9,501 bases of DNA from CAZWVR01 sp964637235 (GCA_964637235.1 CAZWVR010000089.1:1-9501), one strand, 5' to 3'; shown: positions 1 through 6,974, counted from the first letter of the stretch. Numbers and translations are program-made. The notes: generated from the sequence alone by a model not told the origin.

Positions 1-21
1 TTTCTTTACAAACAGTGACTC

Positions 22-143
22 AGGGGCTGTCTAAAAAGTTAAAAACAAAAAAAATATTGAGACTATAATATATTGATTTTCAATTTATTACTACTCATAT
101 CCCCTCTAATTACAGACAGAGGGGGAGTTTTTTGACAGCCCCT
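22..143. repeat. MITE-like unit or IS remnant with 16-bp terminal inverted repeats
   Basis: The left arm (22-37, beginning AGGGGCTGTC) and the right arm (128-143, ending GACAGCCCCT) are inverted repeats matching at 15 of 16 positions. The trinucleotide CTC flanks the unit on both sides (19-21 and 144-146), as a 3-bp target duplication would, although three bases can match by chance. The interior is AT-rich, has no coding capacity and contains a second small hairpin. GGGGCTGTC-type ends are common in bacterial insertion sequences (established knowledge). Calling this a non-autonomous element or IS remnant is inference, since no transposase is in the window. The right end lies about ten bases beyond the stop codon of the neighbouring minus-strand gene. 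Confidence 0.45.
101..133 (+). terminator. Possible rho-independent terminator inside the inverted-repeat unit
   Basis: CCCCTCT (101-107) pairs with AGAGGGG (118-124) across a 10-base loop, and a run of six T follows at 128-133 after three intervening bases. The T run also forms part of the right inverted-repeat arm. It would stop plus-strand transcription entering from the left, but no gene for it to serve is visible. Read on the minus strand the hairpin has no T tract, so it is not an obvious terminator for the two genes at 154-758. Confidence 0.35.
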
Positions 144-153
144 CTCTTTATTT

Positions 154-441
154 TTAGTTCTCTTTTAGGTATTGTTCCATTCTTTTTTGCAATGTATCCA
201 TTTGTTTTTGCAGTTTTTCTACTTTGGGGTGTTTTTTTATTTCCTCTTTTATCTCCTCAATTTCTTTTATCAATGCTTCTATTTTTTGTTCGCTATACTG
301 CTGTGTTTTTTGATAAATTTTTTCGGCAGTTTTGTCTGGAATGTCTTTTTCAAGTGCTTTATCTATGGCAGAAACGAATTTTTCGCCCATAGTAGCTGCA
401 AAACCAACAGTTGCAAACACTACTTTTTTAAGTAAACTCAT
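154..441 (-). CDS. Small coiled-coil protein, second gene of a phasin-like pair
   Basis: This 95-residue protein has no motif I recognise. Residues 3-19 form a hydrophobic, probably helical segment (LLKKVVFATVGFAATMG) with no signal-peptide cleavage site. Residues 47-95 are strongly charged with heptad-like spacing of I, L and M, so a coiled coil is likely. Its ATG overlaps the TGA of the upstream gene (ATGA, 438-441), which implies translational coupling. The N-terminus resembles that partner's: both begin with LL-K-hydrophobic-FA followed by a G-rich stretch and an acidic/basic helix, so the two may be diverged tandem duplicates. By association it may bind granules, lipid or membrane as phasins do, but that is inference. 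It could equally be a membrane-associated structural protein. Confidence 0.65.
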   Translation of the reverse strand: MSLLKKVVFATVGFAATMGEKFVSAIDKALEKDIPDKTAEKIYQKTQQYSEQKIEALIKEIEEIKEEIKKHPKVEKLQKQMDTLQKRMEQYLKEN

Positions 442-758
442 TTCTCTTCAAGTTTTTTTATTCTCTCTTCAAGTTCAGCAACTTTTTTCTCCAATTTTTC
501 AAGGTCTTTTTTCTTTGCTATTTTCATATTTTTTACTCTTTTATCCACAAATTCCTTCAACTGTTTTTCGTAGGTTTCTTTTTTCTGTTCAACTTTTTTC
601 ACAAAATCCTCAACAAGTTTTTTACCTTCCTCTTTTGTAAGTTTTTTTTCTTTGATAAGTTCGTCAACTTTTTTTTGTAGGTTTTCTTTTGCTTCTGAAA
701 TTAACCCCAAACCTGCAAATAAAATCTTTTGTAAGAGTTTGTCATCTTTATTTTCCAT
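438..758 (-). CDS. Phasin-like helical protein (COG3937-type)
   Basis: The protein has 106 residues, nearly all charged or helical. A short hydrophobic N-terminal segment (residues 8-20, LLQKILFAGLGLI) is followed by a region around residues 27-57 containing the block LTKEEGKKLVEDFVKK. A C-terminal leucine-heptad coiled coil spans residues 86-106. This order (amphipathic start, 'L-T-EEGK-LV' block, terminal coiled coil) is what I know from the group annotated as polyhydroxyalkanoate-synthesis-regulator phasins. Members coat storage granules or act as small helical adaptors, and the name does not prove PHA metabolism. No PHA synthase is in view. It is first in a two-gene minus-strand operon. 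The start at 758 is preceded by A/T-rich DNA without a Shine-Dalgarno site. Family assignment is moderate; reality of the gene is high. Confidence 0.65.
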   Translation of the reverse strand: MENKDDKLLQKILFAGLGLISEAKENLQKKVDELIKEKKLTKEEGKKLVEDFVKKVEQKKETYEKQLKEFVDKRVKNMKIAKKKDLEKLEKKVAELEERIKKLEEK

Positions 759-882
759 AATTTTTATTTTTTAATTCTGCCTCAATTTACAATTTTATAT
801 GCATAAAGGCAAATCTTAATGTAGTTTTTTGACAAAACAATTTTGCAACTTTATTTTTTTAGCATATCTATCAATAAAAAAA

Positions 883-3800
883 ATGAAAAAAGTTTTCGCT
901 TTTCTGTCTGTGATTTTTCTACTTTTGGGAATATCACAAGCACAAACGGTTAGATTTTCTTATCATTTTGAAAATCTACAAGTCATTTCACAAGGAGATT
1001 ATCAATTAGTTTATTTTGACGGAACGAGGCAACTGGGCGAGCTGGGCAAGCCTTCTTTGCCATTTATGCCAGTAAAACTCCTATTGCCGCAAGGAACGGA
1101 AATTAAAGATTTTCAGATTGTTAAGAAAAACAAAATTACGCTCCCACAAAAAATCAATCTTTATCCTACACAAGCAGTGCGTCCTTTAAGTGCTGGTAAA
1201 AGCGGAATTTTTCACAAAGATCAAAAGACTTATACATTAGAAAAGTATCCGCAAAAAAGCACTCTTAAACTCTCAACAGAATATATGAATGGCTTTTCTA
1301 TTGCTTTGGGAAGTTTCTCACCTGTGGAATATAATCCTGCAAAACAAGAACTCTCTTATTATCAAGATGTTGAAATTATTATCACATTGAAAACTTCTGA
1401 AAAATCGCGTAAGGCTTCGCAGATGCTAAGCAATAGAAAAGATGTATTAGACAAAATCAAAAATTTTGTTCAAAACCCGCAAATGATAGAGAAATACAAC
1501 TTAGCACAAAATAAAGACATAACAGACGATTACGAGGTTTTAATAATTACAAACAACTCTTTTGCCAATAGTTTTGGAGATTTACAAAACTTGTATTTAA
1601 CACACGGTTTACGCTCGCAAGTAGCTACTGTTGAAAATATAAATTCCACGATGCAAGGAAGGGATTTACAGGAGAAAATACGCAACTACATCATTCAGGA
1701 GTATCAAAATCATAATATTGAATATGTTTTACTGGCAGGAGACGTAAGCATTGTTCCATATCGTGGTTTTTATTGTTCTGTAAACTCTGGTGGACAGATA
1801 TACGAAGATGACAACATTCCCGCAGACTTATATTATTCAGCACTTGATGGCACTTGGAACAGTGATAATGACAACCTCTGGGGCGAACCTGACGAGGACG
1901 ACCTACTACCAGAAGTAGCAGTAGGGCGTTTGCCTTTTGAAACTACTACGGAACTACAAAATATGTTGCACAAAGTGCTTTCATACCAAATAAGTCCTGT
2001 TGTAGGGGAGCTCAATAGACCACTTCTTGCTGGTGAATATCTCTACGACAATCCTGAAACTTGGGGAGCTGACTATTTACGCCTACTAATAGGACACCAC
2101 GAAGACAATGGCTATACTACTGACGGAATACCAAGAACAACTCCTTATGATTCCCTATTTGACCAAAATAGTTCTTGGAGTGGACAAGACATAATAAACG
2201 CAATAAATCAAGGACACCCCTTTGTCCACCATGTCGGGCATTCAAACAGCGACTATATGATGAAATTATACTCCTCTGACATTACTGATGCAAACTTCTC
2301 AAATGTTGATGGAACCACTCACAATTACACATTAGTATATTCACACGGGTGTATATGTGGAGCATTTGATAATGACGACTGCATAGCAGAACAAAGTCTT
2401 AAAATAAGCAAGTTTGCTGTTGCAGAGTTAGTAAACTCTCGTTATGGCTGGTTTGACGAAGGAACTACCGAAGGACCTTCGGAACATTTACACAGGGAAT
2501 ATGTAGATGCTCTATATCACGACAAAGCTTATCAAGTAGGTATGGCAGAACTATACTCAAAAATAGCCACAGCACCTTGGGTAAATCAAGAAAATGAATT
2601 TGAACCAGGAGCACAACGCTGGTGTTTTTATGACCATAATGCATTGGGAGACCCTGCAATGAACATTTGGACAGATAATCCTTATGATATTACTGTCAAT
2701 TATCCTTCTGAGTTTGTTATTGGCTACGATGCTAATCAGGTAGATATTAGCTGCGACCAGCCTGTTTACGCTACTTGTGCCGTCGTTCAAAATGGCGTAC
2801 TTGTTGGTAGAGGCTACACTAACGGAAATAACACTGCTGAGGTAGAAATTTGGACTAATGCAACCCCCGGACAAGCAACTCTCTATGTTTCAGGATACAA
2901 TATATTGACACAGCAATACACTGTAAACATCGGAAATGCACAAAACGCACTTATTAGTGTAAGCAATATTGCTATTGAGGATAATGATAATCAGGAGATT
3001 AACTATAACGAAACAATTTCTTTTGTCTTTACTTTGCATAATATAGGCTCTCAGCAAGCCACAAACGTAAGCATCACTGCTTCAAAACCAACAAATAATA
3101 ACAATTATCAAATTATTTCCAGCACTGAAAATGTAGGGACAATAGATGCAAATCAAGAAGTAGAAACACAAGGAAATATAAGAATAAAAGTTAAGTATCC
3201 TACTGATTATCAAAAAGATACTATTGTTTTCAATATTCATTCAGACCAAAACGATATAACAAAAACCTATATATTCCGCTACCATACACCGCATTTTAAA
3301 CTGCAAAATATTAGCATAACTGAAACAAATGGAAATGGCAATGGCTACCTTGAACCTGGGGAGCAAGGACAAATAACTTTCACAATAGAAAACGACGGGC
3401 ATGGCATAGCTTCCGCAGGAACATTTACTCTTAATGTGGAAAATACAGGCATAAATATAGACAACACAAATGTTTCAACCGAGCCAATAGCCAGTGGCGA
3501 AACATTCTCGCAAACTTGCAATATAACGGTATCTGATGACTATAATCAAACTCAACCGTTAAACTTAACAGCCAGATTGCAGACTAACGGCTACTACATA
3601 AACATAACCGCAGAAATACCAATAGGTCCCATATCGGAGGATTACGAAACTGGCGACTTCACAAAATTTGACTGGCAAAGTAGCGGAGATAGCCCTTGGG
3701 TAATAGACCAGAGCACAGTTCACACAGGAGATTATAGTGCTAAATCGGGAGATATTACAGACAATCAGCATTCTGATATGTATCTAACACTCAATATTTT

Positions 3801-4347
3801 AACTGACGGACAAATATCCTTTTACCGCAAAGTATCATCCGAAAGTGGCTGGGATTATCTGAAATTTTACATAGACGGCACAAAAATCGACGAGTGGTCA
3901 GGAGAACAAGACTGGCAACAGGAAACCTACAATGTTTCGGCAGGAGAGCATACGTTTAAATGGACTTATGTAAAAGACGGTTCAGTAAGCGACGGACAAG
4001 ATTGTGGCTGGATAGATGATATTACTTTTCCGCCTATTGGCATTTCAAATGTTGAAAATGGAACAGATACAACCGCGTATGTAAATACACTGCAACGCTT
4101 TGCAACCAAAATATATCCTAATCCTTGTACAGACTACATTACATTTGAGTTTGAAGCAAAACAAAGTGATAACGTTGTCATTTCAATATACGACTTGCAA
4201 GGACACGCAGTTTTGAAACAAGTTAAATCTGCATATAAAGGCGAAAATGTTATTATGCTACCAGTAAACGAATTGCAAGCAGGGATATATATTTGGCAAA
4301 TTATCATTGACGGCAAATTTGCAAATGGCAAATTTATAAAGGAATAA
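883..4347 (+). CDS. Secreted gingipain-like C25 cysteine peptidase with T9SS sorting domain
   Basis: I start this 1154-residue protein at ATG 883 because it gives a clean signal peptide (residues 1-20, ending SQAQ); the longer TTG frame from 829 buries it. A propeptide covers about 21-215 and the C25 catalytic domain about 217-600. Family landmarks are IPADLYYSALDGTWN (312-326), PEVAVGR (343-349), the probable catalytic His453 (HHVGH) and Cys490 (SHGCICGAF), and ALGDPAMN near 587. The His-Cys spacing of 37 is close to gingipain's. An Ig-like C25 C-terminal domain follows (about 605-686). Two CARDB-like modules come next, the second opening with ETNGNGNGYLEPGE, then a MAM/cleaved-adhesin-like domain (919-1050). 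The T9SS type A tail (about 1074-1154) has IYPNP at 1077-1081. The product is presumably exported, moved across the outer membrane by T9SS and released or surface-anchored. Substrate specificity cannot be read from the sequence. I see no convincing promoter upstream. Confidence 0.92.
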   Translation: MKKVFAFLSVIFLLLGISQAQTVRFSYHFENLQVISQGDYQLVYFDGTRQLGELGKPSLPFMPVKLLLPQGTEIKDFQIVKKNKITLPQKINLYPTQAVRPLSAGKSGIFHKDQKTYTLEKYPQKSTLKLSTEYMNGFSIALGSFSPVEYNPAKQELSYYQDVEIIITLKTSEKSRKASQMLSNRKDVLDKIKNFVQNPQMIEKYNLAQNKDITDDYEVLIITNNSFANSFGDLQNLYLTHGLRSQVATVENINSTMQGRDLQEKIRNYIIQEYQNHNIEYVLLAGDVSIVPYRGFYCSVNSGGQIYEDDNIPADLYYSALDGTWNSDNDNLWGEPDEDDLLPEVAVGRLPFETTTELQNMLHKVLSYQISPVVGELNRPLLAGEYLYDNPETWGADYLRLLIGHHEDNGYTTDGIPRTTPYDSLFDQNSSWSGQDIINAINQGHPFVHHVGHSNSDYMMKLYSSDITDANFSNVDGTTHNYTLVYSHGCICGAFDNDDCIAEQSLKISKFAVAELVNSRYGWFDEGTTEGPSEHLHREYVDALYHDKAYQVGMAELYSKIATAPWVNQENEFEPGAQRWCFYDHNALGDPAMNIWTDNPYDITVNYPSEFVIGYDANQVDISCDQPVYATCAVVQNGVLVGRGYTNGNNTAEVEIWTNATPGQATLYVSGYNILTQQYTVNIGNAQNALISVSNIAIEDNDNQEINYNETISFVFTLHNIGSQQATNVSITASKPTNNNNYQIISSTENVGTIDANQEVETQGNIRIKVKYPTDYQKDTIVFNIHSDQNDITKTYIFRYHTPHFKLQNISITETNGNGNGYLEPGEQGQITFTIENDGHGIASAGTFTLNVENTGINIDNTNVSTEPIASGETFSQTCNITVSDDYNQTQPLNLTARLQTNGYYINITAEIPIGPISEDYETGDFTKFDWQSSGDSPWVIDQSTVHTGDYSAKSGDITDNQHSDMYLTLNILTDGQISFYRKVSSESGWDYLKFYIDGTKIDEWSGEQDWQQETYNVSAGEHTFKWTYVKDGSVSDGQDCGWIDDITFPPIGISNVENGTDTTAYVNTLQRFATKIYPNPCTDYITFEFEAKQSDNVVISIYDLQGHAVLKQVKSAYKGENVIMLPVNELQAGIYIWQIIIDGKFANGKFIKE

Positions 4348-4374
4348 AAGACAATAGAGCTTATAATAGTCTAA

Positions 4375-4632
4375 GCATTGCGTGAGGGGGCGGAGCGATA
4401 TGAGGCGCAGGCAATGCCGTAAAAATGCTTTGCGGCGGAGGCTGAGCGATAGCGAAGCCCCACGCACGCAAAAACAGGCGAAAAATTTAGGCAGGCGAGT
4501 TGTCCGCCGCAGGCGGCTACCGACCTGCCTTATTTTTTGCCTGTGAATGCATTTTTAGGCATTGACAAGCCGAATACAAGCGAAGCACCCGACCGCCAAT
4601 GCGGAGGTGTAGCGTCGGCGGAGGGCACGCCC
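4375..4632. repeat. GC-rich nested inverted-repeat element
   Basis: The 335-base gap between the peptidase and the next gene holds this block, 58% G+C by hand count over 4381-4630 in otherwise AT-rich DNA. It contains nested imperfect inverted repeats. An outer pair joins 4412-4428 with 4549-4564 (16 pairs, one bulged base). An inner pair joins 4474-4495 with 4524-4544 (19 pairs, one mismatch and a small bulge). An apical hairpin is CCGCC (4504-4508), loop GCA, GGCGG (4512-4516). A competing pairing joins GCGTG at 4380 with CACGC at 4461-4465. The 3' part adds CCGAC/GTCGG (4589-4593/4614-4618) and GGGC-AC-GCCC (4623-4632). GCGGAG occurs four times (4390, 4435, 4601, 4618). It is probably a dispersed intergenic repeat or a structured RNA. 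I see no protein-coding signal in it. Confidence 0.6.
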
Positions 4633-4682
4633 TAAAAAAAATGTTACTTTTTATCTATCAAATCGTTAAAAAAGAAAAAACT

Positions 4683-5762
4683 ATGAGAAAACTAATTCTT
4701 CTGTTTGTGGGGTTAACTATATCTCTATTTTCATTCGCCCAAAATGACACTGTAAAAATCTATCTGGGCAACAAAGAAATGATAATCATAACTAAACAAA
4801 AGCACATCAAAGAAGAAATTGATACCCTACAAAAAGGCGCCTCATACTTCAAAAACAAAATGCAAGAAGTACAAATTAAAATAAGCTCTATTCAAGATTC
4901 TCTTGACAGTATAATGCAGCTAAGTATGAACGATTCACTAAGCCATTTATCCGATAGCTTACAACAAGAATTAAAAAAAGAATTAGCAAAATTAAATGCA
5001 CTGCAAAAAGGTTGGGAAGACATAAATAAATCCATCGAACAAATGCAAAAAGAATTAGAAAAATTATACTCCGATACTGTATACCAATATAGCGCCCCGA
5101 AATCAAAAAATGAATGCGAAGAAAACGATGAAGCTGATAATACAAGCTCTTTCTCTGGACATATGACCCACATATATATATTTATGCCCTCAATAACACA
5201 AGATTTTAAAACACCCCAACCGGAAACCTTTCTTAAACAAGACTATTCCAAAAGTTTCTCCTTTGCATTTACCATACCTATTGAAACAATAAAACTGTGG
5301 AATAAAGGAGGCATTGTTTTCGGAGCCGGAGTGCAATGGAGAAATATAGCTCTTGCTAATAAATTCAAGTTCCATAATAACAACCAACTAATTATCAGTA
5401 ATATAGATAGCAATCTAACTATTGAAAAAACTAAAATTAAGACAGTATCAATAATAGCGCCTGTATTATTTGAAATTCAGTTAAGTCATAGGAAAAGAAA
5501 TCCCTATATACAATTAGGAATAGTAGGCGAATATGCATTCAAAAGATTTCATAAAATAAAATTCAAAGAAGCAAAAGGGCAGTCTATAATAAAAGATCCA
5601 CTTGAAGATCTAATAAATCCATTTTTACTTCAAGCCACTGCACGAATCAATTTCAATAATCTGCTTTTCTATGTGAATTATAATATATTGCCGTTTTTCA
5701 AAAATACAAATAACGTTATAGTTAGGGAATATCATCCTATAAGTATAGGCATAGGCTTCTAA
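4683..5762 (+). CDS. Exported coiled-coil protein with probable outer-membrane beta-barrel
   Basis: The start at ATG 4683 gives 359 residues with a signal peptide (1-21, ending SFAQ). The in-frame upstream ATG at 4599 would translate the GC-rich repeat and bury the signal. Residues about 40-130 are rich in K, E, Q and L with heptad-like spacing and no proline, suggesting a long periplasmic coiled coil. An acidic linker follows. Residues about 157-359 alternate polar and hydrophobic residues with many aromatics and end in SIGIGF. A terminal phenylalanine is typical of outer-membrane barrel proteins, and the roughly 200-residue length suits 8-10 strands. I cannot name the family. The arrangement could tether the barrel to peptidoglycan or to an inner-membrane partner, which is inference. 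Its transcript probably ends at the hairpin 5798-5822. No partner gene is adjacent. Confidence 0.75.
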   Translation: MRKLILLFVGLTISLFSFAQNDTVKIYLGNKEMIIITKQKHIKEEIDTLQKGASYFKNKMQEVQIKISSIQDSLDSIMQLSMNDSLSHLSDSLQQELKKELAKLNALQKGWEDINKSIEQMQKELEKLYSDTVYQYSAPKSKNECEENDEADNTSSFSGHMTHIYIFMPSITQDFKTPQPETFLKQDYSKSFSFAFTIPIETIKLWNKGGIVFGAGVQWRNIALANKFKFHNNNQLIISNIDSNLTIEKTKIKTVSIIAPVLFEIQLSHRKRNPYIQLGIVGEYAFKRFHKIKFKEAKGQSIIKDPLEDLINPFLLQATARINFNNLLFYVNYNILPFFKNTNNVIVREYHPISIGIGF

Positions 5763-5797
5763 AACAATCATTGCATTTTCTCATACACCTAAGGGAG

Positions 5798-5832
5798 AGG
5801 GCGAGATTGCTATTCTCGCCCTTTTAATTTTT
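5798..5832 (+). terminator. Rho-independent terminator after the barrel-protein gene
   Basis: AGGGCGAGA (5798-5806) and TCTCGCCCT (5814-5822) form a perfect 9-bp stem with a 7-base loop, followed by TTTTAATTTTT. It begins 35 bases after the barrel gene's stop codon. The opposing gene's last three sense codons lie in the right-hand stem and its stop codon lies in the loop, so the element doubles as coding sequence for the minus-strand gene. On the minus strand no T tract follows the stem. Confidence 0.85.
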
Positions 5833-6142
5833 CATTATTATGATGTCTATCTTTATCTCTTAAAGTTTTTTTTCGCAAATTATTTTCAATAGCAATAGTC
5901 AAATCAATCCCTGTCTGATTAGCTATACACACTGCAACAAAAATAACATCTGCCAGTTCATCAGCTAAATCAGCAGTATCTCCATCTTTAAAAGACTGTT
6001 CTCCATATTTTCTTGCAATAATTCTGGCTACCTCTCCTACTTCCTCCGTAAGTAATGCCATATTTGTTAAAGGATCAAAATATCTAACTCCATACTCCTT
6101 TATCCAGTTATCCACTTTTGTTTGTAATTCTTTGATTGTCAT
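5810..6142 (-). CDS. MazG-type nucleotide pyrophosphohydrolase
   Basis: This compact 110-residue all-helical protein has the metal-binding signature of the MazG/all-alpha NTP pyrophosphatase superfamily. The first half is LTEEVGEVARI (E33, E34, E37) and the second is DELADVIF (E62, D65). The length fits the single-domain group rather than full-length tandem MazG. Such enzymes hydrolyse nucleoside or deoxynucleoside triphosphates to monophosphate and pyrophosphate with Mg2+, cleaning the nucleotide pool in the cytoplasm; the preferred substrate cannot be read here. The C-terminal tail after about residue 88 is highly basic and polar (KKTLRDKDRHHNNEKLKG). The gene converges on the barrel-protein gene and ends inside that gene's terminator. 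It appears to be monocistronic, with 164 bases before the next minus-strand gene upstream. Confidence 0.88.
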   Translation of the reverse strand: MTIKELQTKVDNWIKEYGVRYFDPLTNMALLTEEVGEVARIIARKYGEQSFKDGDTADLADELADVIFVAVCIANQTGIDLTIAIENNLRKKTLRDKDRHHNNEKLKGRE

Positions 6143-6197
6143 AAGTTTATATTTTTAAAACTATCACTAAAAACATTTGAAAAATAATGAATTAGAT

Positions 6198-6219
6198 TGA
6201 GAATATTTCAAAATTCTCA
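6198..6219. other. Small AT-rich hairpin in the 6143-6306 gap
   Basis: TGAGAAT (6198-6204) pairs with ATTCTCA (6213-6219) over an 8-base loop. No T tract follows on either strand, so it is not a standard terminator. The rest of this 164-base gap is plain AT-rich DNA that should contain the promoter of the MazG-type gene and the 3' end of the minus-strand gene at 6307-6906; a second weak inverted repeat (6282-6288/6303-6309) overlaps that gene's stop codon. Confidence 0.25.
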
Positions 6220-6306
6220 TTAGATAGTACCAAAGGCATAGGCACTCCAATGCAAATTTGAAATGGACATCATATCTCAAATAAGATTGTTCCTTTTAAA
6301 AAAATC

Positions 6307-6906
6307 TTAATGCCCTTGTTGAGCTGCATTTTTATATGCTTCTACCCAAGACTTATCGCCGAGAGCTCGTATCAATAAAAATACATTTTCGCCCACTATA
6401 AGATAAGAGAGGGTATCCATATTGAATTCTCTATGCAAAATACTCATCTGGGCATAGGAAGGTCTATACTCTTTGCCTGCCCAGCCTTTGGGATTAAATG
6501 TAGGGTCTTTTATTAGATAAGGATATTCAGAATATCGCAATCTCCATAAATTTGACAATATATCCCTGACCTTTTCATAACAATACGAACTACGCCTTTT
6601 TTTTGGTAATGAATAAATCTCTGGACACACACCATATTTGAGAAAAAAATTTTCTTTCTTCAAATTAGCAGGAGAACTCTGCCTACCCATAGCTTGTAAT
6701 ATAAAATCTCTCTGACTTAAAGAATTGGCATATTCCAATACGTCTGTTTTGCGAGGTCTATAAAAAACATAATATTGCCCAAAACTACTAAAATCCATTA
6801 TCAAACGAATACCAAAAACATAAAAATTTACAGTATCTCTACCCCGCTGGGCATACAAGCTTAATGAATATACTACACTCAAAAACAGTAAAATATATTT
6901 TTTCAT
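6307..6906 (-). CDS. Exported protein of unknown function
   Basis: I do not recognise this 199-residue protein. It begins with a clear signal peptide (residues 1-20, MKKYILLFLSVVYSLSLYAQ), so it should be periplasmic or secreted. The mature part is basic and rich in tyrosine and arginine. It has two cysteines about 20 residues apart (in YGVCPE and SSYCYEK), which could form a disulfide. There is no lipobox cysteine after the signal, no T9SS tail and no barrel-like ending. A central stretch around FNPKGWAGKEYRPSY is rich in G, W and Y and may be the most informative part for a profile search. It is transcribed divergently from the gldA-like gene across 68 bases. The gene is supported by its signal peptide and by the absence of a better opposing frame. 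Confidence 0.75.
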   Translation of the reverse strand: MKKYILLFLSVVYSLSLYAQRGRDTVNFYVFGIRLIMDFSSFGQYYVFYRPRKTDVLEYANSLSQRDFILQAMGRQSSPANLKKENFFLKYGVCPEIYSLPKKRRSSYCYEKVRDILSNLWRLRYSEYPYLIKDPTFNPKGWAGKEYRPSYAQMSILHREFNMDTLSYLIVGENVFLLIRALGDKSWVEAYKNAAQQGH

Positions 6907-6943
6907 TTTTTCTATAAAAACGTTTTTTTTTACACAATTGTAT

Positions 6944-6961
6944 CAAATTTAATTATTTTTG
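6944..6961. promoter_or_regulatory. Back-to-back Bacteroidota -7 boxes in a divergent promoter
   Basis: The 68-base gap between divergent genes contains two matches to the Bacteroidota -7 consensus TAnnTTTG. TATTTTTG lies on the plus strand (6954-6961), 13 bases before the gldA-like ATG. TAAATTTG lies on the minus strand (6951 down to 6944), 37 bases before the ATG of the exported protein. Neither has a clean TTTG -33 box at the usual 19-21 base spacing, and such AT-rich DNA gives chance matches. If real, the plus-strand transcript would have a very short leader. Confidence 0.35.
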
Positions 6962-6974
6962 CTAAAAAATAACG

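Noticed and set aside
132..640. Plus-strand open frames opposite the phasin-like genes
   Set aside because: They are phenylalanine- and leucine-rich shadows of lysine- and glutamate-rich minus-strand genes.
798..805. TATGCATA palindrome between divergent genes
   Set aside because: An eight-base AT-rich palindrome is expected by chance and nothing repeats it nearby.
829..857. sigma70-like TTGACA with 17-base spacing to TATTTT
   Set aside because: Bacteroidota primary sigma factors do not normally use this pattern, and the -10 matches at only four of six positions.
829..882. TTG-initiated 18-residue extension of the C25 peptidase
   Set aside because: It buries a standard signal peptide that begins at ATG 883.
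4359..4376. GCTTA/TAAGC hairpin after the peptidase stop codon
   Set aside because: The five-base stem is weak and has no T tract, so it is not a convincing terminator.
4375..4632. CRISPR array reading of the GC-rich block
   Set aside because: There are no regularly spaced identical repeats and no cas genes; the repeats are short, degenerate and mostly inverted.
4599..4682. 28-residue N-terminal extension of the barrel protein
   Set aside because: It is a translation of the GC-rich repeat and hides the signal peptide that begins at 4683.
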